Numbered from the stretch's first letter, positions 49,170-60,726 are shown. The stretch: DNA of 64,000 bases from Branchiostoma floridae (GCF_000003815.2 NC_049980.1:29760768-29824767), one strand, 5' to 3'. The notes: generated by a model from the letters alone, not told the origin. A program made the numbers and translations.

Positions 49170-51811
49170 CCACACCTGACATTTCGCTGTATTTAGGAGC
49201 GTGGCTGATATTATACCTTGCTTATAAATGGCAAGAGAAGAAAATACAAATCAAATGTTAAAAATGTCAGCTGATTACATGGGGCGTAAACATAGGAAGT
49301 ACACGTACCTTGTCTGTCGTTGTTTGTTGTTGGGAAGTAATGCCTGAAATAACGGACACTCTGTTTCCGTCCGTGATACTTGGTCTTCGTGAGGATACCA
49401 GACAACACATATCTTCCCTTGTCCCAGGCTTGTCTGCCATAAAGGCGACTAGATCTCCCTCCCACAAAGAAACAAAATACATCCATGAGGGCCATGCATG
49501 GAGGCGTGCGGGCGGGTCTGATCAAGTAAAAGTGATCTTGATCTGATTGTACACACTTGTTCAACCAGTTCTGTGGGTCTTCATGATGCACGTAGCTACA
49601 GACGTGTCTGTACCATATTAGACGATAGGACCTCTCAGCTGGCCTCGCCGTTCATGATGTGTGATGATCGCGGCCTGCGGAAGCATGTATGTGGGGAGGG
49701 GGGTACCTCTTGGTGGCGATGGACTTTAGAAATCATCCTGAGAATATAACGTCTGCGAAAACATTCAAACTGATATCAACATGTTTCCATGTCCGGATCC
49801 AGGCCACGCAGTGAAATGAACCATTCGGAGATGAACAAAGCTACACAAAGCTTGATTACAGGCCAACGCAACCCCGGCGGACGGAACCGATCCCGCTGAA
49901 CACAGCTGTTTCTTTTCGACAGCGCCGCTTCGCAGTTTTAGTGAATTTTGCAACAAGCTTTGTTGAAGCATAAACGTTTGCTTTGACAGACCACAGCATA
50001 AATTGATCTCCAAACACATCCTACTGTGGCATAAAGTAGTATCATGAAGCTAACCAAGGAGTTAGCCGGCCAAGGAGTGTCATCAGTCTACGATTGGCAA
50101 ATAATACTCCTTGGCGAGCTAACGTTGTACTCCTTGGTCAGCTTTATGATACTGGCTTATGCCACCTTAGGATCTCCTTGGAGATTAAGATAAAGAACCA
50201 GACTAGAAAGGTAGCAAGTGAGTATTTTCTTCACCACGAATCACTTTCCGTATATAAAGAATTTTATCTGTTCAAAATTTCCAGGACTTGCCTAACCACC
50301 TGTTAATAAGCCATTGCTGTTCTTTATCATATACTTTCGGAAAGCGTAAGGTAAAATGTGAGTTTCATTTTATATCATTCTTACCGTAATTCATATCTAC
50401 AACCATGAGAGAAATATCTTTGTCAATTATACACAAGATAAGTTTCCGAAGTTTTCGATATTCAAATAGCACTGAATAATTTATATTCCTTATGCAAATA
50501 GATATACCGTGTATTTATAAGCCCCGTCTGTCCTTTCATAAACAGGTGTCTTAGGAAGTGAGAAGAAGTTGTGCCTGTACGTGTAATCGTTTTTGTTCTC
50601 GTATTTGTTAAGTCCCACTTATAACAGACATCTATCTATCTTCATAACTACCCTGTCCCCCAACGACCTGGAGGTCAAGGTACTAGGTAGGTAGGTTTAA
50701 CAGTCAGTGTGTCCGCAAACATTATCCTAGCTTATTGGCATTATGGCATAACGTATAATTTCCATACTGCTTATTGTGCATTGCTCCCATAATTTCCCTC
50801 AAGAAAAAAACACAGCTTAAGTCTGTGTCCAGTTCGGTGGTCAATAAGAGGCATAAGGGCATGTCACCTGAAACCCAGTCTGTCAGACACAGGTCAGGAG
50901 ATATAATCCCTCAAGCTGCGTTGTCTGTTCTCTGAATCTTTCTTGTACACTAAAGTAAAACCACGAGGTAATGTTGTTGTTGATGATGCAGGTATCACGA
51001 AGTTTCCGTGATTATTTCACTGAAGTGGTCTAGAATCACAGCAACGGCCGTGCAAGGTCTCATTGGAAAAAAAGTTCACCTGTTTGGGAAAGCGATTACA
51101 GCTCCGGGCATGTGTCCTAGAATGTAAGACACCAGAATAACACACATTCCAGAAGTCTTTGTCTCGAGGCATAGATATATGATTGAGCCATCAACCTCTT
51201 CAGGAAGATAACTCCTCCTTGCAGTGTATTCAGCTGGCCACACCTTTCATGAAATGACTTCTCCGATTGTGCAGGGAGTGTTGTGAGGAGATGCACGATG
51301 ATACAAAAGCAACGAAAAGTTGTTGTTTTCTCTCTGTGTAAGTCTTTGTTAACGTCGACTTCCGACATTATCTAACATTATCTAGGTATGCATGACTCAA
51401 GGTGCGTGTCAACGTTAAGATAAGGCTTTTCGCGCTTGCGCGGACGGCAGTCGGGAAACTGAGGCGTGCGGGTACAACGTCCATTTGTAAAACGGCAGCG
51501 TTGTGTTTACCCTCCAATTATTGAGAACCCTTTCTTCTTTCACCCGGCTTAAAGCCGCGACGACGGCCGTTGTTTGAGGGTAACTCCTTCACTCTGTACA
51601 CACGTACGTAAATAGGCGTGGGAGGGGTCACGTCTCGGCAAGGACGGACCGCCATTCCCCGGAAACCGCGTTCAGGAGGCCAGAGGACATCGCAGAGCTG
51701 ACCGAGTGTTATCACGGTTACTGAGACTTCGCGGATCGGGTGACGGATATTCCGGGTTACCGCTGACACGTGACGATTTCTTCAAACCATTGCCGTGAGG
51801 TGTGGGGGAAC
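49170..51811. other. intergenic between TS and the MAM gene
   Basis: 2.6 kb separating the divergently transcribed thymidylate synthase and MAM genes. It has no supported gene and contains one MITE (50006-50185). Confidence 0.55.
50006..50185. mobile_element. MITE, CTCCAAGCAGATC family
   Basis: A 180-bp copy with diverged ends: ATCTCCAAACACATCCTACT on the left, AGGATCTCCTTGGAGAT on the right. Inner arms include GGCATAAAGTAGTATCATG and CATGATACT-like partners, plus three ACTCCTTGG motifs. A TA follows on the right; TG on the left is probably a mutated TA. Confidence 0.75.
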
Positions 51812-51875
51812 ATGGCGTGGCAGGGGAAACGGTTCTACGGTCCCTTCCTGTCGTGTCTTCTCTCTGTCATCGCAG
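51812..51875 (+). CDS. MAM/mucin-like protein, exon 1 (signal peptide)
   Basis: 64 nt starting at ATGGCG and ending GCAG before GTGAGG. It encodes MAWQGKRFYGPFLSCLLSVI then AG. Joined in phase 1 to 56815 it gives a classic signal peptide with a likely cleavage before QTCNF, exactly where the first MAM domain starts. The nine exons found up to the window edge add 1,339 coding nt and the gene continues beyond it. The product is expected to be secreted or membrane-bound. The exon is inferred from the hydrophobic leader and the phase match, so an additional exon in the 4.9 kb intron is possible. Confidence 0.68.
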
Positions 51876-54800
51876 GTGAGGCTATAGTATAGGTTTGATA
51901 ACTTAAACACACAGGCACTGCTTTGGGCAACCCTTGTCTTGTGTAGGGAAACACTGCGCGAAATCCGGGAAACCAAGATTTGGCTTGTGTAGACAAGAGA
52001 CCCGGCACAGCATAGCACAGGTGAACTTTGCTCGTGCCTCACTGGGTGTGACAACATTTTCCAAACAGACCCACCAGTTGTAATTACTTCACATTATAAA
52101 ATACTCTAGATCTACATGTACATGGTCATTACAGCGTTTTGAAAGTCCTTATTTACTGTCGTAAAGCAGGCTAACAATGAATCGTGCCAGAGGAACCAGG
52201 CAGAAAATAATACCAGGCTGATTAGGCTTTGTCTGACATTGTTTCCGTTAGCTGACACCTTGCGAAAGGAAGTCAAGGCTAGTCACTGGAACTGACTCAT
52301 GAGTTACTAATTTAACAAATGTTTAATGGACCTGCTTAATTAAACATGGAGTCAAAAGTCACACAGTCCTAATGTCATTCCTGTCACGGCTGTGTCATGA
52401 CAAGTAACACTGAACGACACTGCCTGTCTGTTTTATTTGGTGTCTAGGAAAGGGTCAACTAAAATTTATTGAAAGCTGCCAAAAACCAGGGCGGTAGCAG
52501 ATTGTACAGATCGTGTTTTGCATTCATCGCAATGGTCTGGTAGCCAACCACACCGCTCTGCTTGGGTAGACACATGCATTTAGCTGCCGCGGGCCCCTAT
52601 TCAATGGGGGTCATATTCTGTACACACAAAACAACCCACCAAACTGCTACCCCTGACAGAGTCACTGTGGCTTGCAACTTTCACAGCTGACAAAGATGTA
52701 TTACGGGTGACATTGGTTACGTGAAATGTTATGCAATAGGAAATACGTGTTGGTCTGATATGATTGGTGAAATGCAATGCTTTTGTCAACAATTTGCATC
52801 GTTTACCCCTGGCAGAGTTGACCAGGTTGTTGGTCCAAGTCACCTTTCAGTAACCTGGCACACATTTTGCTTATGATATAGTTTAAGGATTAAAGTTAAA
52901 ATGCACAGTGTATAACTACACCTTGCCAAACCGACCCAGCATGCTAGATCTGGATAAAGAGCAAGCATGTGTATTTCCCTTGCTGACCCTTTGTGTCGCT
53001 GTTTCCACATTAGATATTTCTTCGTTGCAGCAGAAGTATTCTCCGAAAGTGCATCGGAAAACAGGCACACTGATCGCACGACTAAATCAGAAAGGAACCG
53101 TAAAGTAATAGTCAAAACAAAAAGGGAACTTGAACAGGTGGTATGTGCAAACACAGGCGTTGCCTGTATGTACTAAGCAAGTACATGTACCAAGAACAAA
53201 GGCCGCGCTCTCTTGCGGATAGAAATGAACTGCACTTAAGTTTGACACCGTGAACCCCTGTCCAAATGACCGGTCGTAGGTCTTCCTTCGGGAATAAGTT
53301 TGGAGCTTATCAAAGTACAACACGCTTCCCTGGTATTCATCTGTCTGACATGCGGGGGTACAATGCTATTACTCGTTGCCATGGTAAAGATGAGCTGTTC
53401 CAGCTTGACTTGAACGTTTCTTATGTGCAGTGTCCCCCGTATAATCATTAAGTTGCTGTAATGGTGGTATATTTTACATACGTGTAGTTGTAATGTTAAC
53501 GTCACGTCGTTACAACAAATCTATGGTCTTAACGTGATCAATAAAGCAAGCGGTTAACCAGTTAAAGGCAGGAGGTCGTCAAGTGACTGAAAGACATATG
53601 ACTTAGGGCAGTTTGTATTGACGAAACCTGATGCAATAGCTAGTGAAACGTGAAAGCTTTTAAGAGGATTTTTTTGTGTGCTCGGATAAATCTATAGAGT
53701 TCAAACTGTGTACGTGAGGCACAAGTATAGGACCACCCGCAGTCTCACACAGCGCTGGCAGATTGACAAGGTGCGGAGGAAATTCTTCAACAAACTTTGG
53801 CTTTTCATCAGAAGTCGTGGTTGATCACCGGACCAGATATCCTCATCCATGAATTTTGTTAGCCCAAATATCGGAGTTTGTTTTAAAGAGAGATGATGAA
53901 GTGAAGTTATTAAGAGATCAAATTTGTAACGTTTCTTCTTGGATGAGTAAGATAAATGTATGTGAAAGATCGACAGGTAGAACAAAACGTAAATCCTTTG
54001 AAGTCAAAGCATTGTAGCTTAACACCAGCCAAACTTTAAAACTCTGACAAATGTGTAGATTTGTCTCGTGTTTTTACTCGTGTTTTGTTCTGTAGCATGT
54101 CAGTTGCCCATGCTGACTGTTACTTAGATGTTTCCCTGATTAACGTCGCCCCGCTGACAAGCAGTTCGTCTCCATTGAGACACTTTTCCACATGACATAT
54201 GATTACAGTATACAGACGCCAGCCATTGTTAACAATCTTCTAAACTCTGTCACTTGCCCCAGGATTAAGTGAAGCATCCGTGTAATTAAAAGGGTATCTC
54301 ACTGAAGATGCGGTACATTGTCGGCGTCCATACGCTCGATCGAGCGATTTGAGAGAGCCATCAATGAATTTCTTCGATAAAAAAAAACAAATCTTTTTAC
54401 GCTTTGTGTGTTTTGCTGTCTTATTTGTACATATATATAGTCATATCTGTACGTTTTGCACGATACTCCTGTATTATAAAGTCAAGTTTAACACAGATCC
54501 AATTTACAACACAGCAGCGATGCCGTACAACGTACAGTCCAGTGTTCAGAGAGATACTCCATTGAACAAACACTTCACCTCACGTGTTCTGCGAAAACAA
54601 AGAACATGTCGAGTTCATGTTTCGAGTGTGACCCAAGAGTGTGACGATGAAAAGTTGGGGAAACAAGGTGACAAAGGGATCTGCACAACATCACCAGGAA
54701 CTAACGCGACAAAACAGGAAATGTCAATTTACAAAACAGACTTTGGCAATGGTACAGCCTTTTGGCATTCCCAAACCTGGAAGGCTTAAACATAAGCAAA

Positions 54801-55381
54801 CATGACGGCAAAACTCTACATCGTGTATTTGCTATCATGACAGTTTCATTGGGGATCGTGAATGTTAGTATACAGTATTAAGTCAATCCTTGCCTGCAAT
54901 ATTACTGAGATTTGTAATCTTACGGCCTTGCCCTAACGCCCAGCCCCACAAGCAAAGTTCACGCTTCTCGGGTCAGATTTTTGTTTGACGAATTTTTCCC
55001 TTATCTGCGTCGCCGTGGTTGTTAAAACATTTATCTGGCGGCCGGTCGATGTTCCACTCCCTGTGACTATCTGAGTTAGGATAGGCCTGAGGATACGCTT
55101 TAAGTACGTGATTCAGTGGAGTCCGTTCGTCCGTTTATGTCGCGCCAAAATCTTTTCTTTTTTAATTTTGAATCAACCATGGGAAGCATTAAGGGAATCC
55201 AAATTCATTGAAAACATATGTATATGATAGTAACCATTAGAAAATCAATACCGCTTTATATCAATGTTTACAAATGCATTACAAAATAGTACAGTGATGT
55301 ATCTCTATGATAAAAAACGCGGGTCAAAATGCTGTAAGATTTTTGTTATGTTCAGTCATTTGGTCACTGGCACAAAACTTA

Positions 55382-55399
55382 CACTCCAAGCAGAGGTTA
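55382..55399. mobile_element. solo end of CTCCAAGCAGAGG MITE
   Basis: CACTCCAAGCAGAGGTTA without a partner inverted repeat within the next few hundred bases. It is probably a truncated element. Confidence 0.45.
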
Positions 55400-55718
55400 T
55401 TCACTTATTGACTTTAGGTGTGTTTCCGTGCTCTCTATTTTGTCCGGTTTTCTCTTTGGTCGTCAGCTCGGAGACCATAGAACTAGGCCAATTCTTACAA
55501 TGCTTCACTTCATGTATTCGAGGCAAATTTCTTTTTTTTTTTGTGAGGCGAATATTTTGTCCGCAGTGGTCATGCTCTGTATCCTGCGTGACTGTAATGG
55601 CTAACTGGTAGATCCAGGCTACTTACTTAAGCACAATGCGGCAGCACAAGCAAGAATGCAGGAGGGGTTACATATAAAAGCTCGGACGTTGTGTACCGCT
55701 GTCCTCGGTCACGTATTA

Positions 55719-55892
55719 CTCTCCAATCAGAAGTTTGCCTCCGGCTGTATTTAGACGTTTCTGTGCCAAATTGTATTTTGTACCGTTTTCTCCGTGTCCA
55801 CCGGTCCAGCAGACACGACGAAAACTAGAAAGCCTGACAAAAACGCCTAAAAATTCGTCAGAAATAGCCGGAGCCGAACCTTAGTTTGGAGA
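55719..55892. mobile_element. diverged MITE, CTCCAAGCAGAGG family
   Basis: About 174 bp. The left end is CTCTCCAATCAGAAGTTTGC after TA. The right end is GGAGCCGAACCTTAGTTTGG then AGAA. Internal arms (CCGGCTGTATTTAGACG and its partner) match the copies at 20462 and 35264, but several substitutions are present, so it is an older copy. Confidence 0.7.
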
Positions 55893-56814
55893 ACATGCAA
55901 TGGTAGTCTGTCATCGTTAACATTCCGCGACTTGTTTCTTTAGTCTAACACGTTGACATGCATAATGATACCAGGGCAGGGCTGGGCAGTGGAACGTGAA
56001 TCCGTTTGGCATTTTAGAGCTCAGGGTTGGCACGAAAATCATCCCTTGTCAGGTAGAATTATGATGTTTGTGCGCAGTCAGTGCCAGCTGGTTTTAAATC
56101 CATGGCTTACAAAGGACAGGTTTGTGGGGAGGAAGGGTGAAGAAAGACTGAGGCACGCAAAACTGCCGAGAGTGTTTGGTCAGCACTTACAACAGAGAGC
56201 GTTTGCACACTTTTAAATTTGAACCAGCAGTCTACTTTTTACGGCTAGAATATACTAGTTTTCCAATTATATGGAACTTGTACGTTACCCAGGCACAAGC
56301 TTCACACAGACTCATCTAACAATTGCCCCATCCTATCTAATCGTTGATAAGTTACATTTTTCTATCTTGGTCATCTAGCGTGATGCACTTATTACAACAA
56401 CAAGAGCGATTCGTGTTGTCATTGAATGGCCCGGATAATAGACATCTGAACACTTAAGTATATCCTTGACGTAATTTCCAAGCATAGGTTTGGGAAGGCT
56501 AAATCGTAACGTTTCCAAGCTTTCTGTCTGCCTATTAATGTCAGTAGGAAGTTTGGCACAGAAGATCAAGGGCAGCTAGGAAAACGTACGTACCGATTTG
56601 GCGTCCCACCACGTCTGCTTGGAGATTGATCTTGACAGTCTTCATGTAGCCATGGCACGGCTAGACAACAATACTAATTATTACCTTCAACAATAAACAC
56701 CTGTTTGAGCCTCAGTGATGACTGTGCACATTACAGTTCAGTATACTAGTAGTATTATTGAAACTTTAATGTTGAAACATTGTTGAATGTTAAACCTTCT
56801 ATCTGCGCCCCCAG

Positions 56815-56973
56815 GTGTTGCTGCCCAGACCTGCAACTTTGACTCCGGTAACTGTGGCTGGACGGCCTCGGTGGTGCCGAGCAGTGGGTCGTTCTACTGG
56901 TCCAGGTTGAACTTCAGGAGCCCAACACCCGGCACCGGGCCCTCGGCTGACCACACCACCGGCATAGAATACC
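56815..56973 (+). CDS. MAM/mucin-like protein, exon 2 (MAM 1, first part)
   Basis: 159 nt, phase 1 at both ends (acceptor CGCCCCCAG, donor GTTAGT). It encodes VAAQTCNFDSGNCGWT, then the start of a MAM domain including GTGPSADHTTG, a signature stretch of the family. The first two MAM cysteines (TCNF, NCGW) are present. MAM domains are extracellular beta-sandwich modules used for adhesion or oligomerisation. Confidence 0.92.
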
Positions 56974-57000
56974 GTTAGTACACCATGTATCTGTAGTTGT

Positions 57001-57128
57001 AGCCTCCATAGCAGGTTCTCTGACCGGCAGTACAAGCGGCCCCATACAAAAAGAAATGGCCAGCAAAAGGGTATTATTAGCCAAGAAAAGACGAAAAAAG
57101 GTCCGGAGAGCCTAGCCTGCTATGGAGG
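57001..57128. mobile_element. MITE, AGCCTCCATAGCAGG ends
   Basis: A 128-bp element with inverted termini AGCCTCCATAGCAGGTTCTC and GAGCCTAGCCTGCTATGGAG, starting only 27 bases after the exon 2 donor. Its interior matches 22150-22240. This gives two copies of the family in the window. Confidence 0.78.
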
Positions 57129-57149
57129 CGGCCATGCAAGCATTCTTTA

Positions 57150-57379
57150 TACCCCTGTCACATTATCCACGATCTTCGGGCGTATCGATGGAAGATCGCC
57201 CATATCTAGTTGGCAAAGGGTTACGCGTATCTTTAACCTGAAAACCGTCCCTGTCACATATAAGCCATACTTTGTACCTTGTACAATTGTTGTGCAATAA
57301 AGTTATTATTATAAGCGAGACTCGGGCGATCGCCGCAGAATCGTCGTCCAATCGATTTTCGCCAAATGTGACAGGGGTA
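57150..57379. mobile_element. PIF/Harbinger-type MITE with foreign insert
   Basis: 230 bp between TTA repeats (57147-57149 and 57380-57382). The termini TACCCCTGTCACATT and AATGTGACAGGGGTA are perfect complements, and the inner CGATTTTCGCC is shared with the element at 38360. Its centre includes TTGTGCAATAAAGTTATTAT, resembling a retroelement 3' end, so a short insertion may be nested inside. Confidence 0.8.
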
Positions 57380-57723
57380 TTAAAACTACTAGTATCTATC
57401 AAATGATACTGTAATTGGTCGCACCGACGTTTTTATACCCTATTGCAGTGTTGGGAAAAACATTTTTTAAATTGAATAAAGTCTTTCCCTCGCCCCCATA
57501 TCTAAAACTTTACAGGTAGAAAAGTAACAAAAAGCTATCGTCTAATCTTTCTATCCCACGACGTCCAGGCAAATCACTACGACAAGACGGCACCATTGAT
57601 AACACGATTTACAAGAGGTCTCTCTGGGAGACAAGGGTCATGCTAAGGACATTTCCTGTTTCAGTAAGCTTCACAAGCATGTATACACGCAATGTGGTAC
57701 AAGGCTATCATGAACTGTTACGA

Positions 57724-59880
57724 AGAAGTTCTCCAGTTTGTCCTAAATCTCGACACTGGCAAGGCCCATGGTTACGACAATATCGACAACTATTTTCTGC
57801 AAATGATCACCCCATTGATAGCGGATAAGATTTCCTATGTATTTAATCTATCACTTACTCATGGCTCGTTTCCCCAAATATGGAAATTTGCCAATATCAT
57901 ACCAATCTACAAAAAGAACGATCCACAAGAAAAAAGTAACTACCGACCGATATCTCTTCTCCCCGCCCTGTCGAAGGTACTTGAAAAAATTGTTTACAAA
58001 CACTTATACAATCATCTCATAAGCAGTAATCTGCTGTATCGCTTCCAATCAGGATTTGTGAAGGGTGATTCCACAGTTTGCCAGCTGGCCCACTTTACAC
58101 AAACCATTTTAAATGCTTTAGAGTCTGGATACGATGTGCGAACAGTCTTTCTTGATTTTTCCCGTGCCTTCGACAGGGTGTGGCATTCTGGACTTATTTT
58201 TAAACTCCAATGTAATGGTGTCGAAGGGCCACTCATAAATTGGATATCGAGTTATCTTAGCAAAAGATCACAACGTGTTGTCATAGATGGTCAGTCTTCA
58301 TCCTGGCTCAATACCAATGCAGGCGTTCCACAGGGCTCTATATTAGGCCCACTGTTCTTTCTCATATACATCAATGATATTGTAAATGATCTCGTCTCGC
58401 AACCCTACCTTTTCGCCGACGACAGTTCTCTTCTCGAGATAGTTAAGAACCCTTTTGATTCTGCAGCGATCCTAAACTCTGACCTGTCCAAAATTCACTC
58501 ATGGGCCTGTCAATGGCTCGTGGAGTTGAACCCACAGAAAACTGAAGAAATGTGTATTTCTGTCAAAAGACATCCCATTGTTCACCCACCCCTTTATCTT
58601 GACAATTGTGTGATCCAAACTGTTATCACCCATAAACACATCGGAGTGATTTTAAGTTCAAATATGTCTTGGGATGCACATGTCAATCATATTGTTTCCA
58701 AAGTTTCAAAAAGTGTTGATCTCTTCAGTGGTCTGAAATTTAGGCTCCCCCGCAATGTTCTAGAAACGCTATATAAGTCATACATTCGTCCATGTCTCGA
58801 ATACGCTGACGTCATTTGGCACGGCACTACAAGTGAGCAATCAAATCTCATTGAACGTATCCAATATCACTGCTCAATTGTCGTGACAGGTGCCATAAGG
58901 GGGTCGTCGTATTTGTTATGTCGTCAGGAGCTGGGTTGGGAAACGTTATCAGATAGAAGACATGTCCATCGTCTCTGCTTGTTCTTCAAGATTGTTAACG
59001 GTTTAACTCGTGATTATCTACTAGATTTTGTCCCCCCAGCTATTTCTTCCGAATGTACATATGATCTACGTAACAAGCTAAACCTAAGGTCTACCAATCT
59101 CTCGACAAACCGCTCTCTAAAGTCCTTCTATCCATACTGTATTTCACACTGGAACAACCTCGACCCCTCAACCCGCTCCTTAAACTTTAGTCAGTTTAAA
59201 ACCTTTATTTTCAAACAATTCCGCCCGGCTAAATGTAAATACCTTAGTCATGGCCCGCGCTATCCCTGTATTTTGCTGACTCGTCTTCGGATCGGCACCT
59301 GCAGCTTGAACTCCAGTCTCTTTTCCCGAGGGCTACGTAACAGCCCAGCATGTAGCTGCGGGTGCCGATCCGAAACAGTCGCCCACTACCTACTTCACTG
59401 CCCAAATTACACCAACCAAAGGTTACTTCTCCTCGGCAAACTTTCTCGGCTTTTAGGACAGTCACTTAACTTATTTACACATTCCGAAAACATGCATATT
59501 TCTTTATTACTTAATGGAAGTCCTTCTTTCTCACATTCCTTAAATTCCAAAATTCTTATTCTAACCCAAAACTTTATTACAATATCTAAACGTTTTATAT
59601 CCTGATCTATACTTTTTAGTTCTCTGCAAATCTGATCTTTTGTTATTGGGGTAGGGGATCCGGCATGCGCTCATACCAACTTTTGTTACACATCATTTAA
59701 TTTTTACTTGATGTTAGTATTATTTATATCTTCCTTAATTTTGTATTTCGCTTAGTTCAGTTATGTCTATGTCTTTGTATATATGTATAGTGGTGGCGTG
59801 AATATAAGTTCCCAACTTGAGTGCGTCACCACTATGTCTGTCTTCTATGCCCTCTATGTCTGAATAAAAAAAAAAAAAAA
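57724..59880 (+). mobile_element. 5'-truncated non-LTR retrotransposon (LINE)
   Basis: An insertion of about 2.16 kb in MAM intron 2, bounded by an 11-bp direct repeat AACTGTTACGA (57713-57723 and 59880-59890). It comprises the 3' part of a reverse transcriptase ORF, a 3'UTR of about 260 bp with a stem-loop (TAGTGGTGGCG at 59788-59798 against CGTCACCACTA at 59824-59834), and a poly-A tail of about 16. Target duplication, truncation and tail are the signature of target-primed reverse transcription. The uninterrupted ORF argues for a recent event. Confidence 0.93.
57725..59605 (+). CDS. LINE reverse transcriptase, 5'-truncated
   Basis: An open frame of 626 codons with no stop or frameshift until 59605. 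RT motifs appear in order: KAHGYDNI, NYRPISLLPALSKVLEKI, QSGFVKGDST, FLDFSRAFDRVWH, GVPQGSILGPLFFLIYINDI and the catalytic FADD (58412-58423; YADD in most RTs). The C-terminal part has a Cys/His cluster, CSCGCRSETVAHYLLHC. The organisation fits the jockey/CR1-like side of the LINE tree; the clade is uncertain. The endonuclease and the start codon are missing. The ATG at 57692 belongs to host sequence before the target duplication, so this copy cannot be autonomous. Confidence 0.92.
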   Translation, partial: EVLQFVLNLDTGKAHGYDNIDNYFLQMITPLIADKISYVFNLSLTHGSFPQIWKFANIIPIYKKNDPQEKSNYRPISLLPALSKVLEKIVYKHLYNHLISSNLLYRFQSGFVKGDSTVCQLAHFTQTILNALESGYDVRTVFLDFSRAFDRVWHSGLIFKLQCNGVEGPLINWISSYLSKRSQRVVIDGQSSSWLNTNAGVPQGSILGPLFFLIYINDIVNDLVSQPYLFADDSSLLEIVKNPFDSAAILNSDLSKIHSWACQWLVELNPQKTEEMCISVKRHPIVHPPLYLDNCVIQTVITHKHIGVILSSNMSWDAHVNHIVSKVSKSVDLFSGLKFRLPRNVLETLYKSYIRPCLEYADVIWHGTTSEQSNLIERIQYHCSIVVTGAIRGSSYLLCRQELGWETLSDRRHVHRLCLFFKIVNGLTRDYLLDFVPPAISSECTYDLRNKLNLRSTNLSTNRSLKSFYPYCISHWNNLDPSTRSLNFSQFKTFIFKQFRPAKCKYLSHGPRYPCILLTRLRIGTCSLNSSLFSRGLRNSPACSCGCRSETVAHYLLHCPNYTNQRLLLLGKLSRLLGQSLNLFTHSENMHISLLLNGSPSFSHSLNSKILILTQNFITISKRFIS

Positions 59881-59951
59881 ACTGTTACGAGCAAAAGAAA
59901 CAAAACAAAAGACGACACTTACATTTTACATTTTCCCTCCGTCTATACCAG

Positions 59952-60226
59952 GAGGATATTACATCCACACTGATGCCAGCTACGGAGCTCAAGGTGAACA
60001 AGCGTGGCTCACAAGCCCCACAGTAGACGCATCGGCGGACCAAAACTTCACGTTTTGGTACAACATGTACAGCAACAGGTTGAACGGCATGGGGAAGCTG
60101 CAGCTCTTCCTAGTCCCGACAGGAGGCGTCCTTGGCAACGACGGACTGCTGTGGGCAAAAGACGGGAACCAAGGCGACCAGTGGATATATGCCTCCGTGG
60201 TGATCCCGCAACAATCGGCGTACAAT
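59952..60226 (+). CDS. MAM/mucin-like protein, exon 3 (MAM 1, middle)
   Basis: 275 nt, entering in phase 1 and leaving in phase 0 (donor GTAAGT). It encodes GYYIHTDASYGAQGEQAWLT through FTFWYNMYSNRLNGMGKLQL to DQWIYASVVIPQQSAYN. This is the central MAM sheet region. The position that is normally Cys before LTFWYHM is Asn here (ADQNFTFWYNM). The intron to exon 2 is enlarged by the LINE and two MITEs. Confidence 0.92.
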
Positions 60227-60333
60227 GTAAGTCTGCCCGCGATTCTCTTCTTGATTTCATTGACTTTACTTTAACATTGATCTTGGACAACGGAAGCATG
60301 AGTTCAATGACTGACATGTACGTGTTTTTTCAG

Positions 60334-60409
60334 CTTGTGTTTGTCGGCACGAGAGGCTTGAGCATAGCGGGAGACATTGCCCTCGACGATATCGTTATTG
60401 CTGATGCAG
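60334..60409 (+). CDS. MAM/mucin-like protein, exon 4 (MAM 1, end)
   Basis: 76 nt, phase 0 to phase 1, acceptor TGTTTTTTCAG. It encodes LVFVGTRGLSIAGDIALDDI then VIADA. GDIALDDI is the conserved closing motif of MAM domains. The final Cys usual a few residues later is absent, so with the missing Cys in exon 3 the second disulfide of MAM 1 cannot form. Confidence 0.92.
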
Positions 60410-60726
60410 GTGAGAATTTTGTCAAACATTGCTTACATATTTAGAATAACGATATCAAACATTGCTTTAAGTATATAACTACCCCATCGCTTATAAATCT
60501 TTTATTCGAAGATGACTTAAATGTTTACGCGTCTAGTCTGAAGTAGCCTTGTGCAATCCGAATCTGGATTTACAGATGAGCAGCAGCAGATCTTGGCAAG
60601 TGAACAGGCCTACGCGCATCTCCGGTGTACGTGCACAGGTGCATCTCCTACGTGCACAGGTGATCCATAATTATAAGTATCACCAAAAGTAAACTTATCG
60701 TTGCCCCCATGCCTTCCCTCACACAG

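Larger units (their letters stand above)
51876..56814 (+). other. MAM gene intron 1
   Basis: A 4.9-kb interval without a supported exon. It holds a solo CTCCAAGCAGAGG end (55382-55399), a diverged MITE (55719-55892), a solo TCTGCTTGGAGAT end near 56614-56626, and an unexplained 146-codon open frame (54349-54789). Confidence 0.55.

Noticed and set aside
57692-57724. ATG at 57692 as the LINE start codon
   Set aside because: It lies before and within the 11-bp target duplication, so it is host sequence fused by chance to the truncated RT frame.
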